49,465 bases of DNA from Deltaproteobacteria bacterium (GTDB lineage: Bacteria; Desulfobacterota; GWC2-55-46; UBA9637), in NCBI GenBank assembly GCA_016219285.1, contig JACRNJ010000029.1, positions 1 through 49,465 on the forward strand, read 5' to 3'. The notes below the pieces were generated by a model. It saw only the letters and a list, made by a program, of their open reading frames with translations. It was not told where the DNA came from and did no database searches. The position numbers were made by a program, and so were the translations under genes. Shown in pieces: positions 1 through 7,482 of this stretch. The first letter of the stretch is position 1, and every line of letters starts with the position of its first letter.

Positions 1-56
1 AAGCAAAACACGAAACTCCTCTTTGTTAAAGGCAAAGGAGATAATTTGTCAAGGGC
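1..56. repeat. R1 palindromic element, left-truncated copy
   Basis: Positions 1-59 are identical to 49407-49465 at the other end of the window. A full related copy lies at 22677-22757. Only the right part, ending in ATAATTTGTCAAGGGC, is present here. It is immediately followed by a separate hairpin, CCCCTGA...TCAGGGG, at 61-82. Confidence 0.85.
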
Positions 57-260
57 TTGTCCCCTGATAGAAACTTTCAGGGGCAGGCTTTGGCTCAAAT
101 CTTGCGTTTGCCCCGAAAAATAAAAATCAAATGCATTTTTCTGTTTGAGGTTTTTTGGGAATTCCTTTGCAATCTCATCAATGGTCCCTACCTGATCTTC
201 TTCCAAAAAGATTGTGCAGCGCTTTAGTTTTTCTTTTTCTTCATTCGTTGTTTTTGCCAT
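1..260 (-). CDS. Small unknown protein, 3' end cut by window edge
   Basis: An open frame starts at ATG 258-260 behind a good ribosome site (AAGGAG about six bases upstream) and stays open for 86 codons to the window edge. The N-terminus is charged (MAKTTNEEKEKLKRC) and is followed by a short acidic-hydrophobic stretch (FLEEDQVGTIDEIAKEF). I do not recognise the family. The last ~19 visible codons lie in the palindromic repeat at 1-56, so the true C-terminus may be repeat-derived or lie beyond the edge. It sits 70 bases downstream of rlmN on the same strand and could share its transcript. The start is well supported, the function unknown. Confidence 0.5.
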   Translation of the reverse strand, partial: MAKTTNEEKEKLKRCTIFLEEDQVGTIDEIAKEFPKNLKQKNAFDFYFSGQTQDLSQSLPLKVSIRGQALDKLSPLPLTKRSFVFC

Positions 261-330
261 GATTTTCTCCTTTACGAAATGATTACACAAATGACATTTC
301 TGCGTAATCGTCTTTCAAATATCTGCGCAA

Positions 331-1356
331 TCATCTTTGCAGTTTTCTCCTCAATTGCCCGCATGCAGCCGATATATCCTGTCCCTTGCTTGTTCTTATT
401 ATGGCGACATAATTGTTATCCAGAAGAATCTTATGAAAGGTTGATATTACCTTATCAGACGGCCTTTTAAAGTCGGTGTCAGGGAAGGGGTTAAATGGTA
501 TTAGATTTATTTTACATTTTATATCTTTTAGCAGCGCTGCCAACCTCTTTGCGTCTTCTATGGAATCATTAATACCTTGCATCAGGATATATTCAAATGT
601 TATGCGCCTGTTTCTGGCCGCAGGATATTTTATGCAGGCAGTGAGAAGGGCTTTTAAGGGATATTTTTTATTTATCGGCATCAACTGATTTCTAATCTCA
701 TCAGTTGTTGCATTAAGGGATACAGCGAGATTCACCTTTGTTTCTCTGCCAAGTTTTTCTATGATTGGGATAATACCAGAGGTTGAAACTGTTATTCTTC
801 TCGGCGCAAAGGCGAGGCCTTTCTGATGAGTGGCAATATTTAGAAATTTTAAAACCTCATCATAGTTTAAAAAAGGTTCTCCCATGCCCATAAGCACGAG
901 GTTTGTAATCTTCTGCTCACCGGAGAGAATGTCCTGTGCTGCAAAGACCTGGTCAACCATTTCATGTAATTTTAAATTTCTTACAAAGCCGCCTTTGCCT
1001 GTCATGCAAAAGCCGCAATCCAATGGACAACCAACCTGACTGGAGATACATAGAGTAAGCCTGTCTTCCTCTGGTATAAGAACGCATTCAATATAATTTT
1101 CATCCTCTAACTCCAGAAGAAGTTTCTCTGCTCCGTCTTTTGATTTTTCTCTTGTAAGAATTTTTGGCTGGCCCATGTAAAAATTTTCTTTGAGCCTTTG
1201 CCTTAATGCCTGGGACAAATCTGTCATATTGTCGAATGAGCTGGCTCTTCTGTTGAATAACCATACAAAAATCTGTAATGCCCTATAAGGTTTCTCTCCC
1301 ACGGAGGCCAACCATTGTTCTATGTCTTCCAATATGAGGTCTTTTATATTTTGCAT
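331..1356 (-). CDS. rlmN: RlmN: dual-specificity 23S rRNA/tRNA adenine-C2 methyltransferase
   Basis: A radical SAM enzyme that methylates C2 of an adenine in 23S rRNA (A2503) and A37 of some tRNAs, in the cytoplasm. The radical SAM motif CxxxCxxC is present as CPLDCGFC followed by MTGKGGF, with family signatures GMGEPFLNYDEV and the N-terminal HhH-like block EKPYRALQIFVWLF. The frame can be extended upstream to GTG 1465-1467 (378 residues), but family proteins begin like MQNIKDLILEDIEQWL, so I start at ATG 1354-1356 (341 residues, normal for the family). Neither start has a strong ribosome site. It is divergent from glcD. Confidence 0.95.
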   Translation of the reverse strand: MQNIKDLILEDIEQWLASVGEKPYRALQIFVWLFNRRASSFDNMTDLSQALRQRLKENFYMGQPKILTREKSKDGAEKLLLELEDENYIECVLIPEEDRLTLCISSQVGCPLDCGFCMTGKGGFVRNLKLHEMVDQVFAAQDILSGEQKITNLVLMGMGEPFLNYDEVLKFLNIATHQKGLAFAPRRITVSTSGIIPIIEKLGRETKVNLAVSLNATTDEIRNQLMPINKKYPLKALLTACIKYPAARNRRITFEYILMQGINDSIEDAKRLAALLKDIKCKINLIPFNPFPDTDFKRPSDKVISTFHKILLDNNYVAIIRTSKGQDISAACGQLRRKLQR

Positions 1357-1658
1357 AACACACAAACTATTACGGCGCTTCTCTTTCTTTATAATATTTT
1401 TAGTTTGTTCTTGTGGCTTTACTTGCCGGTTATCAATAGCTTTCAGTATATCATATTTTTCTATCACTTATAGAGTTTCTGATACATAAGAATACACGTT
1501 AACCTTTTAGCAAGAAAATAATACTTGGGCATGGGCAACACCTGCTTTATATGGTTTTTTTTAGACGGACAACATGCAATAACCTTTTTACCCTTAACCC
1601 CATAAGACTTTATCCAGCCCTTTCAATGTGATATACTAAAAAATATCGGAGAGGCGCT
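1357..1658. other. Divergent intergenic region rlmN / glcD
   Basis: About 300 bases without a gene if rlmN starts at 1356. It holds the glcD promoter candidate at 1629-1637 and a T-rich run near 1553-1562. I see no RNA gene and no repeat element here. Confidence 0.5.
1629..1637 (+). promoter_or_regulatory. Extended -10 promoter candidate for glcD
   Basis: TG-A-TATACT is an extended -10 hexamer ending 21 bases before the GTG start of glcD at 1659. No convincing -35 is visible around 1609-1614, as is common for extended -10 promoters. The ribosome site GGAGAGG at 1648-1654 follows, giving a short leader. Confidence 0.45.
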
Positions 1659-3041
1659 GTGCTTTCTAAAAACCTTATTCAAGAATTAACCCGTATCATT
1701 GGCAAAGAAAATATCCGAACAGACGAAGAAGACCTCATCTGTTATTCCTACGATGCAACGAATCAAAAATTTCTGCCTGATGCAGTAGTATTTCCAAAAA
1801 ATGCCGATGAAATCTCGCTAATCTTGAAACTGGCTAACAAGGAAGGTTTTCCTGTTGTGCCGCGCGGCGCAGGTTCCGGTTTTTCAGGAGGTTCTCTGCC
1901 TGTTGAGGGCGGGGTGGTTGTTTCGCTGGAAAGGATGAATAAAATCCTGACGATTGATACGGATAATCTCATTGCTGAGGTTGAGCCGGGGGTTGTTACC
2001 GGTGAATTTCAGTGGGCAGTTGAGGATTTAGGGCTTTTTTATCCGCCGGATCCCTCAAGCCTTAAATTCTGCACCATTGGCGGAAATGTGGCAGAGTGCG
2101 CAGGCGGGCCGCGTGCTGTGAAATATGGTGTTACAAAAGATTATGTTTTAGGGTTGGAGATTGTATTGCCAACAGGAGAGATAATAAATACAGGCGCGCA
2201 GACACTCAAGGGTGTTGTGGGATATGATTTAACACGGCTCATGGTTGGTTCGGAAGGGACGCTGGGTATTGTTACAAAGATAATCTTGAAATTATTGCCT
2301 TTGCCTGAGGCGACAAAGACCATGTTTGCTATTTTTACAGATATGCGGGATGCCGCCGAAACTGTTTCAAAGATAATTTCTTCAAAGATTATCCCTTCAA
2401 CCCTGGAGTTTATGGATAGGGACAGTATAAAATGTGTTGAAGATTATTCATATATAGGGCTTCCGTATAATGTTGATGCGCTTCTTTTGATAGAGGTGGA
2501 TGGAGATAAGGAACTTGTGGAAAATCAGGCAGAGGCTATTAAAAAGATATGTCTTGATAACGGCGCCAAAGAAATAAGGATAGCCGTAGATAAGAAAGAG
2601 GCAAAAAAGCTCTGGCAGTTGCGGCGTGCCATATCACCGGCATTGGCAAAGCTAAAGCCTAACAAAATAAATGAAGATATTGTGGTGCCGAGGAGCAAAA
2701 TCCAGGATGCGATAATCGGCGTAAGGGAGATTGCAAAAAAGCATAATCTTATAAATGCAAATTTTGGTCATGCAGGCGACGGCAATATCCATGTAAATAT
2801 AATGATTGATAAATCAGATAAAGCCGAGTTTCTACGGGCAGAAAAAGCCATAAGAGAAATCTTTGAACTTGTTCTTGGTTTTGGAGGCACAATTTCAGGA
2901 GAACACGGCATTGGCATTTCCAAGATGCCATATATTGGAATGGAGTTGAGTCGGTCTGCAATAGATGTAATGAAAAAGATAAAACAGGTTTTAGATCCAA
3001 ATGAGATATTGAACCCAGGAAAAATCTTTCCTCGGATATAA
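1659..3041 (+). CDS. glcD: FAD-linked glycolate/D-lactate dehydrogenase subunit GlcD
   Basis: The FAD-binding catalytic subunit of a 2-hydroxyacid dehydrogenase that oxidises glycolate to glyoxylate or D-lactate to pyruvate. The N-terminal PCMH-type FAD domain (about residues 40-180) shows VVPRGAGSGFSGGSLP and, later, GGNVAECAGGPRAVKYG. The C-terminal oxidase domain shows NFGHAGDGNIHVN and GGTISGEHGIG, the usual cofactor and substrate motifs. Length (460) is typical. GTG start with GGAGAGG upstream. GlcF begins six bases after the stop, so the two are one transcript and probably one complex passing electrons from FAD to iron-sulfur clusters. Substrate choice between glycolate and D-lactate cannot be decided from sequence. 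Confidence 0.93.
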   Translation: MLSKNLIQELTRIIGKENIRTDEEDLICYSYDATNQKFLPDAVVFPKNADEISLILKLANKEGFPVVPRGAGSGFSGGSLPVEGGVVVSLERMNKILTIDTDNLIAEVEPGVVTGEFQWAVEDLGLFYPPDPSSLKFCTIGGNVAECAGGPRAVKYGVTKDYVLGLEIVLPTGEIINTGAQTLKGVVGYDLTRLMVGSEGTLGIVTKIILKLLPLPEATKTMFAIFTDMRDAAETVSKIISSKIIPSTLEFMDRDSIKCVEDYSYIGLPYNVDALLLIEVDGDKELVENQAEAIKKICLDNGAKEIRIAVDKKEAKKLWQLRRAISPALAKLKPNKINEDIVVPRSKIQDAIIGVREIAKKHNLINANFGHAGDGNIHVNIMIDKSDKAEFLRAEKAIREIFELVLGFGGTISGEHGIGISKMPYIGMELSRSAIDVMKKIKQVLDPNEILNPGKIFPRI

Positions 3042-3047
3042 ATTTGC

Positions 3048-4397
3048 ATGAAAATATTAGAACAGCTTTCTCAAGAAATTAATAAGTGCGTCCTGTGCGG
3101 CACATGCAGAAGTGTGTGTCCTACATTTGGCGTTATAAACAGAGAGCCTGCCAGCGCCAGGGGTAAAGTGGCTCTTTGCAGCGCATTTTTAAATAAAGAG
3201 ATAGGGTTGTCAGATGGCTTTATAAAACAGATGAATGAATGTGTGCAGTGCATGGCATGTATGACCGCCTGTCCCAATGATGTAAATGTGCCGGACATAA
3301 TTCTTGCAGCAAGGGCAAAGATTGCCAAAGAAAAAGGTCTGCCATTTGCCAAATCTTTTATATTGGATAATATTCTCAATTCAGAAAGATTGATGCCAGC
3401 AGTTATGAAGTTTGCCTCAAAGCTTCAGGGGCTTTTGTTCAAGGGGGTGCCGGAAGAAAGCGGGCTGCACAGAAGATTTCATCTGCCGCTAATAGGTGAA
3501 AAGAGACTTGTGCCGCCATTGGCGGAGAGATTTTTTCTGGAAGGCAGGAAATTGACGGAAGCGAAAGGGGGAAACGGAGAAGCGGAGAAACGGAGAAAGA
3601 ACTTATCTCCCATTCGCCCCTTCGCCGATTCGCCGATTCGTATCGGCTTTTTTGCCGGCTGTCTTATAAATTATATGCTACCCCATATCGGCGAGGCATG
3701 TTTAAAGGTTTTGGAAAAGGCAGGCGCATCGGTTATAGTTCCCCTTAATCAACACTGCTGCGGCATGCCTGCTCTTGGTATGGGTGATGTGAAAACAGCC
3801 AAATCTCTTGCCATAAAAAATCTTGAGGCATTTGAACAATATGAGTTGGATTATATAACAACAGCCTGCGCAACCTGTGGTGATGGTCTAAAAAGAAGAT
3901 TTAAAGAACTGCTCTCTGACGAGGGTGAAGATGTGCGGAAAAGGGTGGAGAGCTTTGCAGACAAGGTGAGGGACATAACAGAATTACTTGTCAATGAATT
4001 GAGAATTCAGAATTCAGAATTCAATCGTAAATCTAAAATCGTAAATAGTAAATCGGAGATTGTCACCTACCATGACCCTTGTCATTTGCGGAGAGGGCAA
4101 GACATAGCAGATGGACCGCGGGAAATTATAGAAATCTCAGGTGCAAAACTAAAAGAGATGAGACATCCCTGCAGATGTTGCGGTCTCGGCGGCACTTTTA
4201 ATATCACCAATTATGATTTTTCAATGGCGATAAACAGGAGCAAGGCAGAGGATATAAAAAGCACTGGCGCAGACATTGTTGCAACAGCCTGCCCCGGCTG
4301 TATGATTCAGATAAAGGACGGGCTTCATCATCTGGGTATAAATACAAAGGTTGTTCATGTTGTGGAGCTACTGGCGGATAACATAATTAAGCAATGA
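3048..4397 (+). CDS. glcF: GlcF-like iron-sulfur subunit with CCG domains, two repeat-derived inserts
   Basis: The electron-transfer partner of GlcD. Two 4Fe-4S motifs sit near the N-terminus (C14-C17-C20-C24 in CVLCGTCRSVC and C65-C68-C71-C75 in CVQCMACMTAC). They are followed by two CCG domains with HCCGMPALG and CRCCGLGG. At 449 residues it is longer than usual because of two low-complexity segments between the domains. One is at about residues 170-198 (DNA 3555-3642), encoded by CGGAGAA/TTCGCCGA arms. The other is at about residues 317-338 (DNA 3997-4062), encoded by the same GAATTC/CGTAAATC repeat that fills intergenic gaps here. Both are in frame and the cysteine motifs remain intact, so the protein is probably functional. 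It overlaps the next gene by ATGA. Confidence 0.9.
   Translation: MKILEQLSQEINKCVLCGTCRSVCPTFGVINREPASARGKVALCSAFLNKEIGLSDGFIKQMNECVQCMACMTACPNDVNVPDIILAARAKIAKEKGLPFAKSFILDNILNSERLMPAVMKFASKLQGLLFKGVPEESGLHRRFHLPLIGEKRLVPPLAERFFLEGRKLTEAKGGNGEAEKRRKNLSPIRPFADSPIRIGFFAGCLINYMLPHIGEACLKVLEKAGASVIVPLNQHCCGMPALGMGDVKTAKSLAIKNLEAFEQYELDYITTACATCGDGLKRRFKELLSDEGEDVRKRVESFADKVRDITELLVNELRIQNSEFNRKSKIVNSKSEIVTYHDPCHLRRGQDIADGPREIIEISGAKLKEMRHPCRCCGLGGTFNITNYDFSMAINRSKAEDIKSTGADIVATACPGCMIQIKDGLHHLGINTKVVHVVELLADNIIKQ
3555..3642. repeat. GC-richer palindromic insert inside glcF
   Basis: The left arm carries repeated CGGAGAA(A/G) units and the right arm TTCGCC(C/G)ATTCGCC units, roughly complementary to each other. 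It is translated in frame as a lysine/glutamate/arginine-rich linker ending in PFADSPI. It lies between conserved domains of GlcF, as expected for a tolerated insertion. Confidence 0.55.
3997..4062. repeat. R3-type repeat inside glcF reading frame
   Basis: The segment carries tandem AGAATTC units, then CGTAAATCTAAAATCGTAAA, the same vocabulary as the intergenic R3 elements at 32725, 33385 and 34769. It is read in frame as a short serine/lysine/asparagine-rich stretch immediately before the conserved VTYHDPCHLRRGQ block. Confidence 0.7.
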
Positions 4398-4717
4398 GAA
4401 CGAAACCCAGAGAAGCATTTATACCTCAAGAAAGAGAAGATACAATACGTCATAAAATAATCTCTATTCTTACCGGCCAATCCCTTTCTGCAAAAGAGCT
4501 ATCCGCAGATGTCAGGATATCTGAGAAAGAGGTATATGGGCATCTTGAACATATTAAAAAGACCGTTAGCAAAAGTGGGCATAATTTGGTTGTTGTGCCT
4601 TCTGAATGTAATAAATGTGGTTTTGTATTCAAGAAAAGAGATAAGTTGAAAAAACCCAGTAAATGTCCTGTATGTTATAGCGAATCAATAAGCGAACCGA
4701 TTTTTTCAATCATGTAG
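4394..4717 (+). CDS. HTH-zinc ribbon predicted transcriptional regulator
   Basis: A 107-residue protein with an N-terminal winged-helix-like region (about 18-60, with LSAKELSADVRISEKEVYGHL) and a C-terminal zinc ribbon (CNKCGFVF ... CPVC, about 73-95). This layout matches the small predicted regulators grouped with COG3357. The start ATG overlaps the glcF stop (ATGA, 4394-4397), so it is translationally coupled and a candidate local regulator or RNA/DNA-binding accessory of the glcDF operon. The stop codon TAG at 4715-4717 lies in the TGTAG terminus of an R2 repeat element, so the native C-terminus may have been altered by that insertion. Confidence 0.75.
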   Translation: MRTKPREAFIPQEREDTIRHKIISILTGQSLSAKELSADVRISEKEVYGHLEHIKKTVSKSGHNLVVVPSECNKCGFVFKKRDKLKKPSKCPVCYSESISEPIFSIM

Positions 4718-4790
4718 TCTGTCCGACCCAACATTCAGTTGGGCGCCCTATGTGTGTATTTTTAAGATGCTGATAAATCGGCGAACTACA
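4713..4790. repeat. R2 element (TGTAG...CTACA), copy 1
   Basis: Bounded by TGTAG and CTACA, with an internal GACCCAACATTCAGTTGGGCG hairpin and a right segment GATAAATCGGCGAACTACA. Related copies lie at 22765-22850, 35741-35844 and 49257-49333. The left end supplies the stop codon of the HTH-zinc ribbon gene. Confidence 0.75.
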
Positions 4791-4816
4791 AAATATTTTA
4801 TGGAGGCTTTCAATAT

Positions 4817-4948
4817 ATGGAGTTAACCTATAAATGTCTCATCTGTGGTTATATTTATAGCTGCCACGGCCAGTGCGGCAATCCGCCTGAAAAATGTCCT
4901 GATTGCGGGGCGCCTAAAGAAAACTTTGTAGAGGTTGAAGAGGATTGA
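4817..4948 (+). CDS. Short rubredoxin-like single-domain protein (43 aa)
   Basis: A 43-residue protein with C7-x2-C10-G and C27-x2-C30-G. Together with [10 protein letters not shown] at the start and [14 protein letters not shown] at the end, this is the iron-binding rubredoxin-like fold used as the tail of rubrerythrins. Two further cysteines (C16, C20) sit in the loop and are not part of the usual site. GGAGG lies ten bases upstream of the ATG. It probably transfers single electrons in the cytoplasm. Position just after glcDF and just before the ATP-grasp gene suggests one transcript interrupted only by the R2 repeat. The partner enzyme is not identified. Confidence 0.8.
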   Translation: MELTYKCLICGYIYSCHGQCGNPPEKCPDCGAPKENFVEVEED

Positions 4949-4956
4949 AGTTGAAT

Positions 4957-6420
4957 ATGGAGCAAGCCGACCATGTCGGCGTAAAGGCAGCGGCAACGCG
5001 GTTGCCTCGTTCCAAAGGTATCAAACACTGGGACTGTGAATTAAGGCGCGCCTTTCTTTCTATTCCTGAAAGAGAACTTAAAACCATTTTTAAAGAGATA
5101 TATCATGTATCCAAGGAAAGAGAGTTTACCTATGAGAGAGAAGGCAGATATGATGTAATAAACCTTCTTCCCCTTCCCCTTGTTGCAAGTTTAGAACAGA
5201 TAAGATATCTCCACAGAACATGCCTTATTATAAAAAATGCAATGTCCAAACTCATTGACCTGTATCTGGAATATACGGAGGTAAGAGAGGTTTTACCGCT
5301 GACAGATGAAGAGGACGCATGGATAAAGGATACATGGACAAGACAGCACAGAAAAACCAGAGGTATATGGAGCAGGCTTGATTTCCATTTTGACATCTAC
5401 CATCCAAACTGGAAAGACACTATTACATTTTTTGAAGACAATTCAGTTGCGGTAGGCGGCAATCATTATGTGCCGACAGCAGAGGAGTTGATTACAAAGA
5501 TTGTCCTGCCAAGATTGAGAAAGATAGATAAAAATATCAGGCTTGAAAGAAATGAGGATATACGCACCCTCTTATGTCACGAAATTCTGCATCAGGCAGA
5601 GGTAATCGGCAGAAAAAGCCTCAATATCGCATTTGCAGAGGACAGGACTCTCACATCAGGCATAACAGAATTCCCATCCCTTGCGGAGTTCTATAATGAA
5701 AAGTTTGGCAGAAAATGCGAGATGAGAACATTTATGGTTGACCCAAGGGAGTTGTATTTAAAAAAGGGCGAGGTTTATTATAAAAACCACGAGATTGATA
5801 TAATCTACAGAGATTTTGAATTGTATGAGTTGTTCAAGATGGGCAAAGGGAAACATCTAAATGCCATAAAGGCTGCATTTAGAAAAAATCAGGTCATGTC
5901 ATCCATTGCCGGCGAGATTGACCACAAAAGCTGCTGGGAGGTGCTAAGAGACAGGAGATTTGCAAAGGTTTTTAGGCGACTATGGGATTCCGGGATATTA
6001 AGGCATATACCATGGACCAAGATTATAAGGGATATACGAACAGACAGCCCCAGCGGTGAAAATGTTGAACTGTTGAATTATATAAGAAAGAATAAAGACA
6101 GCCTTATACTAAAACCAAATCGCGGCTACGGCGGATATGGCATAGTTATAGGGAAAGATACAACCCAACAGCACTGGGATGAGATGATTGACAGGGGATG
6201 TGTAGAATATGGAAAATGGATAGCGCAGGAATACAGAAAGGTATCCACAAAGACATTCCCAATCCTTGATGAAAGCGGATATATTGTATTTGAAGAATTT
6301 TATACGGTCTATGGATTGGCAGGCACACCCGAAGGTATCGGCATCCTTGGAAGGGTGTCCAAGAAAAAGGTAGTCAATGTAGCGCAGAAAGGCGGGATTG
6401 TGGCGGTGCTGAGGGGATAG
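4957..6420 (+). CDS. Circularly permuted ATP-grasp family protein
   Basis: A large cytoplasmic protein (487 residues from ATG 4957). Its motifs match circularly permuted ATP-grasp ligases: a FFEDNSVAVGG block in the middle, NHEIDIIYRDFELYEL, then the ATP-binding glycine-rich SLILKPNRGYGGYGIVIG near residue 395, and the terminal GIGILGRVSKKKVVNV. Relatives form amide bonds using ATP and an acyl phosphate, but I cannot name substrate or product. The frame can also start at TTG 4945, overlapping the rubredoxin stop by four bases; neither start has an ideally spaced ribosome site. It probably belongs to the glcDF-rubredoxin transcript. No carrier peptide or partner transferase is visible nearby. 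Confidence 0.65.
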   Translation: MEQADHVGVKAAATRLPRSKGIKHWDCELRRAFLSIPERELKTIFKEIYHVSKEREFTYEREGRYDVINLLPLPLVASLEQIRYLHRTCLIIKNAMSKLIDLYLEYTEVREVLPLTDEEDAWIKDTWTRQHRKTRGIWSRLDFHFDIYHPNWKDTITFFEDNSVAVGGNHYVPTAEELITKIVLPRLRKIDKNIRLERNEDIRTLLCHEILHQAEVIGRKSLNIAFAEDRTLTSGITEFPSLAEFYNEKFGRKCEMRTFMVDPRELYLKKGEVYYKNHEIDIIYRDFELYELFKMGKGKHLNAIKAAFRKNQVMSSIAGEIDHKSCWEVLRDRRFAKVFRRLWDSGILRHIPWTKIIRDIRTDSPSGENVELLNYIRKNKDSLILKPNRGYGGYGIVIGKDTTQQHWDEMIDRGCVEYGKWIAQEYRKVSTKTFPILDESGYIVFEEFYTVYGLAGTPEGIGILGRVSKKKVVNVAQKGGIVAVLRG

Positions 6421-6444
6421 GAACATATCAGAGGCATCTATTAA

Positions 6445-6741
6445 CCCGAAAAATGCAACTGCATTTTTTGGGTTGAAGAATTATCTGCAATTAAGGGCAT
6501 TGGGTTGGCGAAGGCTGAACAGATAAAAGCTGTTTTTGAATTGGCACGAAGAAAAGATGGGCATGACGAAGAACAAATACAAATTCTAAATAAACTTAAA
6601 ATAGAATTACAACGGATTGTATCAATCATCGCCAAAATCCAATCCCAAATCGCCACCCTCAAAGAATACCGTCAGGCTCTTATCAGCAATGTGGTAACGG
6701 GGAAGGTGAGGGCTTTAGATTTTAATTTGGAAGTTGGATGA
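6445..6741 (+). pseudogene. Chimeric relic: RadC-like HhH fragment joined to HsdS C-terminal tail
   Basis: The open frame from 6445 reads VEELSAIKGIGLAKAEQIKA then VFELARR, very like the helix-hairpin-helix start of RadC/UPF0758 proteins. It continues as LQRIVSIIAKIQSQIATLKE then YRQALISNVVTGKV, typical of the C-terminal coiled coil of type I restriction specificity subunits (HsdS). Neither family is complete. The only in-frame start after the stop at 6442 is TTG 6505. A small hairpin (AAAAATGCAACTGCATTTTT) lies just upstream at 6450-6469. I read it as decayed remnants of a restriction/mobile region fused by deletion. A short expressed hybrid cannot be excluded. Confidence 0.5.
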
Positions 6742-6745
6742 GATT

Positions 6746-7294
6746 ATGCCTATTTCAAAAGAGGATAAAACACTACTATTAAAGACAGCGCGGGAAACAA
6801 TTGAGTTGTATGTCAGGGCAAAGAAGATTCCTGCCTGTGATGTGCAGAGCCCAGCGCTGTTGGAAAGACGCGGGGTTTTTGTTTCTCTCAAAAAAAATGG
6901 AGAACTCAGAGGGTGCATCGGCGTATTTACGTCGGACAAGCCGCTCTATTTAACTGTAGCAGATATGGCCGTTTCTGCCGCAACTCAGGACCCACGATTC
7001 ATGCCTCTTGCTGCATCTGAACTTCCTTATATTTCTATTGAGGTTTCCTGCCTTTCTCCTATGAAGAAGATAAAGGATATATCTGAAATTGAAGTTGGCA
7101 GACACGGGTTGTATATTGTTAATGGACATTACAGAGGCGTTCTTCTCCCACAGGTGGCTATAGAATGTCGCTGGGATAGAACTGAATTTTTGGACCATAC
7201 CTGTATCAAGGCAGGGCTTGCGTCCGGTTGCTGGAAGGGCGAGGGTGTTGAGATTTATATATTTGAGGCAGAGGTGTTTGGGGAGAACAGATGA
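6746..7294 (+). CDS. AMMECR1 domain protein
   Basis: A 182-residue cytoplasmic protein with the AMMECR1 signature ELRGCIGVF and the downstream AATQDPRFMPL and GVLLPQVAIECRW blocks. The family is universal in archaea and common in anaerobic bacteria, often beside a Memo-like protein and a radical SAM enzyme. Neither partner is adjacent here. The biochemical role is not established, though it is thought to act in redox or protein modification. I prefer ATG 6746, preceded by GGATGAG; TTG 6734 is also in frame. Confidence 0.88.
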   Translation: MPISKEDKTLLLKTARETIELYVRAKKIPACDVQSPALLERRGVFVSLKKNGELRGCIGVFTSDKPLYLTVADMAVSAATQDPRFMPLAASELPYISIEVSCLSPMKKIKDISEIEVGRHGLYIVNGHYRGVLLPQVAIECRWDRTEFLDHTCIKAGLASGCWKGEGVEIYIFEAEVFGENR

Positions 7295-7482
7295 AACTTT
7301 TTCCAGACAGAAGGTTGCATGGCTTCAAGCACTCCAGACAGCAATTCATTTCCGGACTTAAAAGCCCAAGGTTTTCCTGTCGAGCATATAGTATAATGAA
7401 TGCACATGCACTGTGGTAAAATACACAACATCAACACCATTATTGCACAGACACGGCACATTGTGTTAAATAGATAATATAT

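Noticed and set aside
7291-7419. 42-codon frame overlapping the AMMECR1 stop (ATGA)
   Set aside because: It starts in a coupled position, but the sequence is basic and low in structure, resembles no family and runs into likely promoter sequence for the cytochrome-porin.
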